Below are positions 42,164 through 50,081 of a DNA stretch of 64,000 nucleotides, piece by piece. Position numbers and translations under genes: made by a program. The notes beneath the pieces are model-generated. The model was not told the origin of the DNA. It searched no databases and saw only the letters and a list, made by a program, of their open reading frames with translations. Origin of the DNA: Rhodococcus sp. 06-235-1A (lineage in GTDB: Bacteria > Actinomycetota > Actinomycetes > Mycobacteriales > Mycobacteriaceae); assembly GCF_002258785.1 (NCBI RefSeq), contig NZ_NOYI01000036.1:62001-126000 (forward strand), written 5' to 3'. Each line of letters starts with the position of its first letter. Position 1 is the first letter of the stretch.

Positions 42164-42589
42164 TCGCAGGTAGTACCCACTGAGCCGGTATCGATACCAG
42201 CCGGCACAGTCTGTGTCAGCGCCGATTCGTCCACAGACACCAAACCGGCCCACCCTTGCGGGAGGAGCGGGTTCAGAACAATCGATTTGTGGCAAATGTA
42301 AGTGCATAGCATCAAACCTGTCGACGAAAACACGTCGGATGCTATGCAGGTGGTCTGACCTGTACAAAATCGCTCGAGCCTAGTATGGACCACTTCTCGG
42401 GCGTCCCCCGATCTTGGGGCATCTCCTGGCCAATCTGGGGCATGGCAGCCCGGATTCAGCTTCGTTCGGAGCGAGTGGCTACGATCCGCATTCACGCCAA
42501 CCTGCTCTCATTCAGGTAGGAGACTCACGGGGACCCGACACGTTCAATTGCCGTCCTGATTGAAGTTCGCCAGTCGAGACCCGCCGTAA
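42164..42589. repeat. Gap with direct-repeat copy 1 (42243-42280) at the left edge of region C
   Basis: No gene is seen in this gap. AACCGGCCCACCCTTGCGGG occurs at 42243-42262, followed by GCGGGTTC. It matches the segment at 47144-47180 next to tRNA-Ser almost completely. The sequence also forms a GC-rich stem. A further dyad, GCATAGCATC / GATGCTATGC (42304-42344), lies to its right. Together these may mark an old insertion boundary or a terminator of the cluster to the right. Confidence 0.55.
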
Positions 42590-43663
42590 CTACGACTTGG
42601 GTTCGCTTCCGACGGAGGTGTCATTCAGGTACTGGACAAGCGCCGCCCGTGGTTCGACTTCACCCATTTGCAAGGCAGAGGCGCACTGAAGTCCGTCTTG
42701 CATGCACCGTGCTAGGTGAGCGACCAATTCGTCTGGCGAAGCCTCCCACAGGTCCGCCGACACAAACTTGTCGAGCATACCCATCATGCGCCACGCCTTG
42801 TGTCGGGCGTATTCGAATGCGCGGGTCTGCCGTTCCGCGACTCCATTTTGGTCATCGCCGTAGCCGTCCGCTACGAACCTGTTGGGGTTCATGTCTGGCC
42901 GGCTTGGGTCCGAAGGCTCGAACGCTGACACAAGGCTGACACGACGCGGACCGGGAGCCATCGGAGACGCTCGATGCATTACGAAGGCACCGTGGATCAC
43001 TACTCCGTATCCAGGTTCCGGTAGGGGTATGTCCACACATCTGCTGTCAGGAAGTTTGCCGTGTCGGCTCAGGAGCTCCATGCTCTCGTCTCGGGTCCCG
43101 TCGAAGAACTGGAACGCTCCGCCGGTACCGCCATCCATGCCAGCAATGTTCAGTACAAGAACGACAGGGTTCTGATCAATGTGCCAATTTCCGGTGTCGA
43201 CGTCTTCCGAACCCGGCTTGTCTGCGTCCATGATGTTGATGTGCGCCATTTGATGAGGCAACGTACTGGGCACGACCTCATACCCGACGGTTCTCGACAA
43301 CAGCTGCGTAAGACGCTCGTCAGAGAAGAGACGTCTGATGTCGGTTGAACGGTAAGCCGCGCCTCGAACGACGGCGCGCCGGGGATTGCTGTCATTGCGT
43401 ATGGCGAACTTCTCGAGGTCGACAATGCACGAGTCCAGGTATTCAGCATCCGCGCGATTCAGAAGCCGGAATGGCTCACTTATCGCGAGATTGCTACCGA
43501 CCCGTTGTTGCAGTTCCGGTCCGTAGCCAATGCTTTCAAACGTGCGCAGGGTGCTGGGCAACTCCGTTGACACAACAGGGAGTGTCCAGTTGTGGTTGCT
43601 CCGAACCGGAGACTGCTGGTATAGCCGGGGATTGTGTACGGGAAAGTCAAGAGCAGGCGACAT
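42590..43663 (-). CDS. Fe(II)/2-oxoglutarate-type oxygenase (phytanoyl-CoA dioxygenase-like)
   Basis: This 357-residue protein has a double-stranded beta-helix core. The iron ligands appear in NWHIDQNPVVLVLNIAG (H-x-D) and later in GYGVVIHGAFVMHRASPM, with RRVSLVSAFEP supplying the 2-oxoglutarate Arg. Enzymes of this family hydroxylate or otherwise oxidise small molecules. ATG 43663 is preceded by GGGAGGGA. It is the last gene of a five-gene leftward cluster, 18 bp after the MFS gene. The substrate is unknown. GC content is lower than in the core genes. Confidence 0.82.
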   Translation of the reverse strand: MSPALDFPVHNPRLYQQSPVRSNHNWTLPVVSTELPSTLRTFESIGYGPELQQRVGSNLAISEPFRLLNRADAEYLDSCIVDLEKFAIRNDSNPRRAVVRGAAYRSTDIRRLFSDERLTQLLSRTVGYEVVPSTLPHQMAHINIMDADKPGSEDVDTGNWHIDQNPVVLVLNIAGMDGGTGGAFQFFDGTRDESMELLSRHGKLPDSRCVDIPLPEPGYGVVIHGAFVMHRASPMAPGPRRVSLVSAFEPSDPSRPDMNPNRFVADGYGDDQNGVAERQTRAFEYARHKAWRMMGMLDKFVSADLWEASPDELVAHLARCMQDGLQCASALQMGEVEPRAALVQYLNDTSVGSEPKS

Positions 43664-43681
43664 ATCGCGGTCCCTCCCAAT

Positions 43682-44908
43682 TCAGGCGGCATTTGGTTGC
43701 GTGACGCTTTGGTTCCTGATGCCCCAATCGCTACCGCGTAATGGTCCGAACGCAAGCGCTGCAACGAGGGCTGCAACGCCGATTGCGCTGCCAATGTAGA
43801 GAATAGATATTCGGCCGGAATCCGATAGCGCCGCCGCGATGGCAACGCTGATTGGGCCGACGACGGAGGCTATCAACTGAGACACAGCTGTAACTCGGCC
43901 GAGCATCTCATTGGGCACGGCACTCTGGAAGAGCTGTGCCAATAGACGACGAACTACCGAGAGTGCGCCGAAGAGTACGAAGGTTGCTGCAGCGAGGATA
44001 TAACTGCTCCTCGCAAACGCAAGGCTTGCCAACGCGCCGCACATCAAAGCAGCTCCTGATGCGAGGACTAGCCATGACGGTACGGCCGCCTGCACCTGCG
44101 CGAACCCAAGTCCGCCGACGATGCCGCCCACGGCACCGATTGCGACTATAACTCCCACGCTGGAGGAGCTTTGTTCAGCGGGGCCTTGAAGGAGAAACAG
44201 AAGCATCAGGAATGCGCCGGCGATCACGAAATCGAAGGCCCCTCGCCAGATCACGATGCGCCTCAACAACGAATTATCGAGCACGACACGCCAAGCCTGC
44301 TTGTAGGACTCGATAATCGTTGTGGGATTCGTGGCAACCTTCGTCGTATCGAGCGGAATGCGGCCGACGAAGATCGCGAGCGCGACGTATACGACTGTGG
44401 TGAGAAGTAGCGCTCCCCGGAGATCTATCCACTCCAACGCCAGCCCGCCGATCAGCGGACCTGCGACCTGAGTCGTCGACAGCATCGACTGCATGAGTCC
44501 GTTGGCGCGGGGAAGCGCTGCGCTGCCAACAACTTGGGGTAGTGCCGCGGCATCGGCGACAAGATATAAGCGCACGAGGAAGTCGATTGCGGCTGCGGTG
44601 ACGAACAACGCCCAGAGTGGAAGCGCACCGGTGGCGATGTCAAGAAGCGCGCAGCCCAGCATTACAGCCGCCTGAAGCGCGGCTATACAGATGAGTAGGG
44701 TGCGGCGGTTGATTCTGTCTACGATGACGCCGCCAACGATTCCGACAATGATCTCCATGCAGTAGCCGACAACGAATACCGCAGCCATGATCACCGGTGA
44801 GCCAGTGATCTGAAGAACGAGCAGCGGGATAAGCAGGTCATAGAGAGCTTCTCCCAAGCTCTGGATGGTCGCGCCACCGATCAACCAACGTCCAGCCGAA
44901 CCGATCAC
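43682..44908 (-). CDS. MFS exporter of the region C cluster
   Basis: This 408-residue permease has twelve helices, starting with GRWLIGGATIQSLGEALYDL and GGVIVDRINRRTLLICIAAL (loop 2-3, D-R-x-x-R-R). The second half is around LLRRIVIWRGAFDFVIAGAF. It is similar to drug exporters of the enterobactin-exporter/MdtH-like group. GTG 44908 was chosen because AAAGGAA lies 7 bp upstream. It lies between the gene for a small 84-residue protein and the oxygenase gene, so it probably exports the cluster's product. Confidence 0.85.
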   Translation of the reverse strand: MIGSAGRWLIGGATIQSLGEALYDLLIPLLVLQITGSPVIMAAVFVVGYCMEIIVGIVGGVIVDRINRRTLLICIAALQAAVMLGCALLDIATGALPLWALFVTAAAIDFLVRLYLVADAAALPQVVGSAALPRANGLMQSMLSTTQVAGPLIGGLALEWIDLRGALLLTTVVYVALAIFVGRIPLDTTKVATNPTTIIESYKQAWRVVLDNSLLRRIVIWRGAFDFVIAGAFLMLLFLLQGPAEQSSSSVGVIVAIGAVGGIVGGLGFAQVQAAVPSWLVLASGAALMCGALASLAFARSSYILAAATFVLFGALSVVRRLLAQLFQSAVPNEMLGRVTAVSQLIASVVGPISVAIAAALSDSGRISILYIGSAIGVAALVAALAFGPLRGSDWGIRNQSVTQPNAA

Positions 44909-44986
44909 GTGCGAATTCCTTTCACGACCTGTGCCACCGCCGTGCGATTTGCGTCGCACGGCGGTGGCAGCCAAGGGTTGAAGCAA

Positions 44987-45241
44987 TCACTCGACGGTGA
45001 CGTCGAAGTGCTCCGAGAGGATGGCGAGGGTCTCGTCGGCTGACGCTCCTTCAGGGGCGCTGGCAACGATGCTGGCCGTGATCTTGCCGAGGAAAGTTGC
45101 CGTCGCTTCGCCCATGAGATGGGGTGAAACGCACTCGATGAAGGCTTCCAGCCCCTGGCGCTCGTCTGCGTCAGTGGTGGTGGTCGCGAGTGCACGCAGA
45201 CCGTCGAGCGTGGCGTGTGCTTCTGTCATGGTATCGGTCAT
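44987..45241 (-). CDS. Unrecognised 84-aa protein of the region C cluster
   Basis: This small, acidic, helical protein contains EAHATLDGLRALATTTTDAD, ERQGLEAFIECVSPHLMGEA and DETLAILSEHFDVTVE. It has one Cys and no signal peptide. GTG/ATG choices exist upstream; ATG 45241 has GAAAGGG before it. Its place between two cupin genes and an exporter is where a carrier protein or a peptide precursor might sit. I see neither a phosphopantetheine Ser motif nor a typical leader/core junction. Confidence 0.7.
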   Translation of the reverse strand: MTDTMTEAHATLDGLRALATTTTDADERQGLEAFIECVSPHLMGEATATFLGKITASIVASAPEGASADETLAILSEHFDVTVE

Positions 45242-45275
45242 CAGAAAGCCCTTTCGAGACGTCGATGGTTGATTT

Positions 45276-45878
45276 TCATCCCCGGGAACCATTGATGCGG
45301 ACGATGGTGTCGCCCACTGGAACGCCGAAGCTTGACTCGTACGACTGTTTCGTACGAAGAATTTCTTGCTGCCGCGCGTTGATGAGGTTGAGCACCCCTT
45401 TGGGCAGTGGCAGTTCGTTCACAATCAGGCGAGGGAAGTCTGCAGGCTTGGTGGCAGTCGACATCCGAATCTGATCATTGCCGACCGAATAGTCCGAGTC
45501 CGGTCGTGATGGTGCGAAGAGTATTGGCTCGCTGCGGACGGTTACACCCTGCATTCCTGCGAAAAATGAAGCTACACCTCGCGGAATTGTAAGATACGAC
45601 TCTGCGTTCGGCGAAAACGTCAAGTTCGTAGTGGTCGCGTGTGACTTCGCTCGGCAGTCAACGAAATGACCCTTGATGACCGCTGAGGGGTCTCCGAGGA
45701 AAGTGAAGCGGTTGTCCTGCCCGATGTGCGCGATGTAGGCCTCATACGAATCTCGGTTCCAGTACTGGAAGTCGGTTACGAGCGGACCTGGATTGGCAAC
45801 CAATGTGTAACTGGCGCTACCGGTCTCCGCGCAAAAATTGTCGTTCCACACGAGCCCGTCGATCTCGGTCGTCTTCAA
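45276..45878 (-). CDS. RmlC-like cupin, second paralogue (degenerate active site)
   Basis: This 200-residue protein is clearly related to the gene before it: FTFLGDPSAVIKGHFVDCRA aligns with LTFFGPLDQKITGYFVDCRL, and DYSVGNDQIRM with DYNIANDVVNV. The region that is RGIAHTF in the first copy is RGVASFF here, so the catalytic-type His is missing. It is translationally coupled to the first cupin (ATGA). It is perhaps a structural partner in a heterodimer, or an epimerase-like fold put to another use. Confidence 0.75.
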   Translation of the reverse strand: MKTTEIDGLVWNDNFCAETGSASYTLVANPGPLVTDFQYWNRDSYEAYIAHIGQDNRFTFLGDPSAVIKGHFVDCRAKSHATTTNLTFSPNAESYLTIPRGVASFFAGMQGVTVRSEPILFAPSRPDSDYSVGNDQIRMSTATKPADFPRLIVNELPLPKGVLNLINARQQEILRTKQSYESSFGVPVGDTIVRINGSRG

Positions 45879-46513
45879 GCGACAGCACCTTCCTTGGGGC
45901 GGAGGTTGACGTATCGACGCTCGCCGTTCAACGTCACGGGGAATCGCGTCGGATAGCGTTGCATCGACTTCATGGAGTGATGCTGCAACATCAGCATGAA
46001 CTCGTACGCTGCACGGGGAATTGGGTACTGATTCGGTTGAATTGAGGGAAAGTCCTCCGGACTCACATCCCGACCCACGTTGACCACATCATTGGCGATG
46101 TTGTAGTCAGGATTGTTTCTGCTCAAAAACCACAGAGGTTCGTCACGCGTCACGACGTTCTCGAGACCGTCGAAGGTATGAGCGATGCCACGGTCGATAT
46201 GCAGTCGTCTCCTCGGGTCGGGCGAGTATACAATTTTAACGAATTTGTGCAGCGTGGGAGAGCCGAGGCGGCAATCGACAAAATAGCCGGTGATTTTCTG
46301 GTCCAGCGGTCCGAAAAACGTGAGCCTGTCGGATTGAGCGACATGTATACCGTAGTGGTTGTACGAAAAATCCGGGCTATGCGTTACGACGTCCGATATT
46401 CCGGGGCCTTCGCTTGCGATGGTAGTCGTGAGCGTCCCATCGGCGCTCTCGTGGAAATAGTTATCGAAGAAACCCAGTCCTTCAATACCGCCGATGCTTT
46501 CAAAGTCGGCCAT
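45875..46513 (-). CDS. RmlC-like cupin (dTDP-sugar 3,5-epimerase fold), first paralogue
   Basis: This 212-residue cupin resembles nucleotide-sugar 3,5-epimerases. LTFFGPLDQKITGYFVDCRL is followed by LHIDRGIAHTFDGLENVVTR, where the family has R-G-x-A-H, and then WFLSRNNPDYN. It lacks the usual opening motif of RmlC, so a sugar substrate is not certain. ATG 46513 is preceded by AAGGGGG. It is the first gene of the cluster; the promoter must lie in 46514-46620. Confidence 0.78.
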   Translation of the reverse strand: MADFESIGGIEGLGFFDNYFHESADGTLTTTIASEGPGISDVVTHSPDFSYNHYGIHVAQSDRLTFFGPLDQKITGYFVDCRLGSPTLHKFVKIVYSPDPRRRLHIDRGIAHTFDGLENVVTRDEPLWFLSRNNPDYNIANDVVNVGRDVSPEDFPSIQPNQYPIPRAAYEFMLMLQHHSMKSMQRYPTRFPVTLNGERRYVNLRPKEGAVA

Positions 46514-47142
46514 TTTGCCCCCTTCGTCGAATCAAACGAATTGTCGGTGGAACTTTGTGCCGGTTAGGTCTGCAAACGAGATAACCAACTTTCGACAGAA
46601 TGGGCAACCTGTAGAGCACCCAATTTACTTGCAGTTCATCAACTAAAGCTTGCTCACTATCGCCAATTCGCGCGTTCTTCGCTGGTCAGCGCGTTGTTTT
46701 GACCAGTTCACATCCGCGCCGTCGACTGGGATATGTTACTTCTGCGAAACACCTTCTGGGCGGATGCGCTGTAGGCCCTCGAGTGACCGGGCTGAAACCG
46801 GCAGCTCTCTGGTCCGAGAGTCGATACCCCACTCGTCACCCGCATTCTTACGCACTACATCTGGAGCAGCACCGATGCACTGGGGCCCTCCTCAAAGCCG
46901 GACTGCCACGACGACTCGCAGACAGAAACAACTGGCCAGACAACCCCGCACCGTCCGCGCACTCAGCGTCATTCACTGCCTGGCATACGCGGCAAGGCGG
47001 TATCGAACGATCTATCGAGAGCGGGAATCGAGCTCGAACGGACGGGAGCAAACGGACTGTCGAACCGAGCAGCGCTGGCACTGGTGAAAGAGGCTGAAGC
47101 AAGCGAACTTGCGACGCTACTGAGCTTCGACCGGGGCAAACA
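46514..47142. other. Long intergenic stretch upstream of the region C cluster
   Basis: The right part has weak coding-like frames, for example RAGIELERTGANGLSNRAAL near 47020, but no start-to-stop gene I can defend. The left 100 bp is AT-rich and should hold the cluster promoter. The stretch may contain debris from insertion beside tRNA-Ser. Confidence 0.45.
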
Positions 47143-47183
47143 GAACCGGCCCACCCTTGCGGGTGGACCGGGTTCGAACAACG
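47143..47183 (-). terminator. Hairpin after tRNA-Ser, also direct-repeat copy 2
   Basis: GAACCGGCCCACCC and GGGTGGACCGGGTTC form a long stem with a TTGC loop, followed on the minus strand by TTCTGTTTG. It lies 18 bp past the tRNA-Ser 3' end and should stop its transcript. Nearly the same sequence occurs at 42243-42280. Confidence 0.7.
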
Positions 47184-47192
47184 AACATGTGG

Positions 47193-47279
47193 CGGAAGCG
47201 GAGGGATTTGAACCCCCGGACGCTTTTACACGTCTCTCGCTTTCAAGGCGAGTGCATTGGGCCGCTCTGCCACGCTTCC
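47193..47279 (-). tRNA. tRNA-Ser (anticodon TGA)
   Basis: The minus strand gives an 87-nt type II tRNA. The acceptor stem is GGAAGCG/CGCTTCC, the anticodon loop CTTGAAA gives TGA, the variable arm is long, and the T-loop is GTTCAAATC. Region C begins right behind its 3' end. Confidence 0.95.
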
Positions 47280-47324
47280 GTGTGCGATCTTAAACGGCCG
47301 GGCAGCCCGGGGCCCAATCGCCCC

Positions 47325-47837
47325 TCATCGACGCGGTGTCGAGCCGGATGTGTCCATCGCTGCGTCGACCTTCTCGAAGATGTCGCCCAACACCTCGAGT
47401 TCGTGAGGCGAAAGGATGTCGATGAGGTGCCGTCGAACACTGCGGACGTGAGTGGGTGCCGCCTCCGCCAATCGTCGACGGCCTTCCTCGGTGATCACCG
47501 CGAGCACGCCCCTACCGTCGTCGACGCAGGTGCTGCGAGAGACCATGTCCTGAATTTCCATCCGCCTGATCTGATGCGTCAGGCGACTTCTCGAGGACAG
47601 AACACCGTCGGCCAGCTCGCTCATTCTGAGGGAGCCGTCGATCGATTCCGACAACATCACCAGAATCCGGTACTCCGCCATCGACAGATCGTGGCCGTCC
47701 TGCAGATCCTTGTTCAGCACCCCCATCAATCGTTGCCCGCCGTCCATGTAGGCGCGCCATGCTTTCATTTCCGCAGTGTCGAGCCACTGCGGGTCCCCCC
47801 CGGAACCAATGGCTAGTTCGGCCGTCACCCGTGACAT
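47325..47837 (-). CDS. MarR-family regulator
   Basis: This 170-residue winged-helix protein has DLSMAEYRILVMLSESIDGS, LRMSELADGVLSSRSRLTHQ (recognition helix) and DDGRGVLAVITEEGRRRLAE (wing). ATG 47837 gives a normal MarR length; the frame stays open upstream. It diverges from the aldo-keto reductase gene across 77 bp and may control it. Confidence 0.9.
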   Translation of the reverse strand: MSRVTAELAIGSGGDPQWLDTAEMKAWRAYMDGGQRLMGVLNKDLQDGHDLSMAEYRILVMLSESIDGSLRMSELADGVLSSRSRLTHQIRRMEIQDMVSRSTCVDDGRGVLAVITEEGRRRLAEAAPTHVRSVRRHLIDILSPHELEVLGDIFEKVDAAMDTSGSTPRR

Positions 47838-47914
47838 CTTAGGCAAGAAATCTACCGACGAGTAGCTTGCGCTGGTTGAATGTTCGATTCGAGTCCGCGA
47901 CATATGGTCGAGTT

Positions 47915-48949
47915 ATGACAGATCCCAACATCGACCCGCCGTACGTTGCCGCAGCCGACAGATACGAGTCCATGGTCTTCCGGCAAGTGGGGACCCGCGG
48001 GCCGAAGCTGCCGGCGATCTCGTTGGGACTGTGGCACAACTTCGGCGACGACGTACCGCTGATGAATCAGCGCTCGATCCTGCGTCGCGCCTTCGATCTG
48101 GGCATCACGCATTTCGATCTGGCCAACAACTACGGCCCGCCCTACGGCAGTGCAGAGAAGAATTTCGGCCGCATCTTCTCGGAAGACTTCGCCGGCTACC
48201 GCGACGAATTGATCATTTCGAGCAAGGCCGGCTGGGACATGTGGCCCGGCCCGTACGGCTTCGGCGGCTCGCGCAAGTATCTGCTGTCCTCGTTGGACCA
48301 GTCGTTGACACGCATGCGTCTCGACCACGTCGACATCTTCTACAGCCACCGACCCGACCACGACACCCCGATCGAGGAAACCGCAGGCGCGCTGATCAGC
48401 GCGGTCCAGCAGGGCAAAGCGCTGTACGCGGGCATCAGTTCCTACAAGCCCGAGGGGACGCAGAAGATGGCGGACCTGCTCGCCGATGCGGGTGTTCCCC
48501 TGTTGATCCACCAGCCCAGCTATTCGATGGTCAATCGCTGGATCGAGCCCGAACTGCTCGGCACACTCGACGCGGTGGGCGCGGGCGTCATCGCATTCTC
48601 GCCCTTGGCCCAAGGCATGCTCACCGACAAGTATCTCGACGGTATTCCTGCGGATTCGCGAGCAGCACAAGGCAAGTCGCTGAACCCCGACTGGCTCACC
48701 GACGACCACATCGGACACCTTCGGGCATTGAACGACATCGCCGCCGCCCGCGGCCAATCCCTTGCGCAGCTCGCGCTGAGTTGGGCCCTGCGCGACTCTC
48801 GGGTGACGTCGGTACTGATCGGCGCATCGAGCGTCGAACAGCTGGAGAACAACGTCGCGGCACTGAACAACCTCGAGTTCACGGACGACGAACTGACGCA
48901 GATCGACCAGCACGCCGAGGACTTCGGAATCAATCTCTGGGACCTGTAG
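47915..48949 (+). CDS. Aldo-keto reductase (L-glyceraldehyde 3-phosphate reductase/YghZ type)
   Basis: This 344-residue TIM-barrel reductase has ITHFDLANNYGPPYGSAEKN (catalytic Asp and Tyr), IISSKAGWDMWPGPYG (Lys plus the YghZ-type loop) and FYSHRPDHDTP (His). VLIGASSVEQLENNV near the end binds NADPH phosphate. The YghZ group reduces methylglyoxal-type aldehydes. ATG 47915 was chosen. The quinone oxidoreductase gene follows in the same direction after 35 bp. Confidence 0.92.
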   Translation: MTDPNIDPPYVAAADRYESMVFRQVGTRGPKLPAISLGLWHNFGDDVPLMNQRSILRRAFDLGITHFDLANNYGPPYGSAEKNFGRIFSEDFAGYRDELIISSKAGWDMWPGPYGFGGSRKYLLSSLDQSLTRMRLDHVDIFYSHRPDHDTPIEETAGALISAVQQGKALYAGISSYKPEGTQKMADLLADAGVPLLIHQPSYSMVNRWIEPELLGTLDAVGAGVIAFSPLAQGMLTDKYLDGIPADSRAAQGKSLNPDWLTDDHIGHLRALNDIAAARGQSLAQLALSWALRDSRVTSVLIGASSVEQLENNVAALNNLEFTDDELTQIDQHAEDFGINLWDL

Positions 48950-48984
48950 GAGTCCCTGCGGCAGTGGTGGCGCAGTATGAAGAC

Positions 48985-49974
48985 ATGCGTGCCATCACCC
49001 TCAAAGAATTCGGCGATCCCGACGTCATGGAATGGACCGAAGTTCCCGACCTCCGTCCCGGCCGCGGTCAGGTGATCGTGGATGTGTCGGCCACCGCCGT
49101 CAATCGGGCAGATCTGATGCAGCGTCAAGGCAACTACCCACCGCCCCCGGGTGCCAGCGAGATTCTCGGGCTCGAATGCTCGGGCATCATTTCCGAACTC
49201 GGCGACGGTGTCAGTGGGTGGAACGTCGGCGACAGAGTCTGCGCACTGCTGGCCGGCGGCGGCTACGCAGAGCAGGTCGCCGTGCCCGCCACCCAGCTGT
49301 TTCCCATCCCTCTGGGCCTCGATCTCCATGTGGCAGCATCACTTCCGGAGGTGGCGTCCACTGTGTGGTCCAACCTGGTGATGGACGCACACATGCGTTC
49401 GGGGCAGGTGCTGCTCATCCATGGCGGCGGCAGCGGAATCGGCACGCACGCAATCCAACTGGCCAAGCAGATGGGCGTCACCGTCGCCGTCACCGCCGGT
49501 TCGAAGTACAAGCTCGACATGTGTGCAGACCTCGGTGCCGACATTCTCATCGACTACAAGAATCAAGACTTCGTCACCGAGGTCCGTTCACAGACCGAGG
49601 ATCACGGTGCCGACCTGATTCTCGACAACATGGGCGCGAAGTACCTCGACCGCAACATCGACGCCCTGGCCATGGACGGCACCGTTGTCACCATCGGCAT
49701 GCAGGGCGGCGTGAAGGGTGAGCTGAACTTCGGCAAGCTTCTCGCCAAGCGTGGATCCGTGCACGCCGCCGGTTTGCGCGGACGGCCCGAAACCGGGCCG
49801 TCGAGCAAGGCGAACATCGTCGCGGACATGACGGCGCACCTGTGGCCGATGATCTCCGAGGGACGCGTCACCGCGGTGGTACACGCCGAGATCCCGATAA
49901 CCGAAGCGGCACAGGGACATCGAATGCTCGACGAGGCCGAGACCATCGGGAAAGTGATTCTGCGAGTCCAGTAA
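48985..49974 (+). CDS. NAD(P)H:quinone oxidoreductase, zinc-independent MDR family
   Basis: This 329-residue medium-chain reductase has the GroES-like domain (MRAITLKEFGDPDVMEWTEV; NRADLMQRQGNYPPPPGASE) and the Rossmann domain with VLLIHGGGSGIGTHAIQLAK and TAGSKYKLDMCADLGADI. There are no zinc ligands. The type equals PIG3-like quinone reductases. It corresponds in context to Rv3777 of mycobacteria. The next gene converges on it. Confidence 0.92.
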   Translation: MRAITLKEFGDPDVMEWTEVPDLRPGRGQVIVDVSATAVNRADLMQRQGNYPPPPGASEILGLECSGIISELGDGVSGWNVGDRVCALLAGGGYAEQVAVPATQLFPIPLGLDLHVAASLPEVASTVWSNLVMDAHMRSGQVLLIHGGGSGIGTHAIQLAKQMGVTVAVTAGSKYKLDMCADLGADILIDYKNQDFVTEVRSQTEDHGADLILDNMGAKYLDRNIDALAMDGTVVTIGMQGGVKGELNFGKLLAKRGSVHAAGLRGRPETGPSSKANIVADMTAHLWPMISEGRVTAVVHAEIPITEAAQGHRMLDEAETIGKVILRVQ

Positions 49975-50081
49975 CGCAGATGAGCGGTCGTGCACGAAAC
50001 CTCGTCGCCCACTACGAGGCCGGAGTGGAGCCTGCGGAACGACCCGGAGGCACCTCGTGCACGTGCGGCGGAGCCGCTCCG

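Noticed and set aside
46650-47097. Coding frames upstream of tRNA-Ser
   Set aside because: Several overlapping frames run into the tRNA and hairpin; none has a convincing start, stop and composition.
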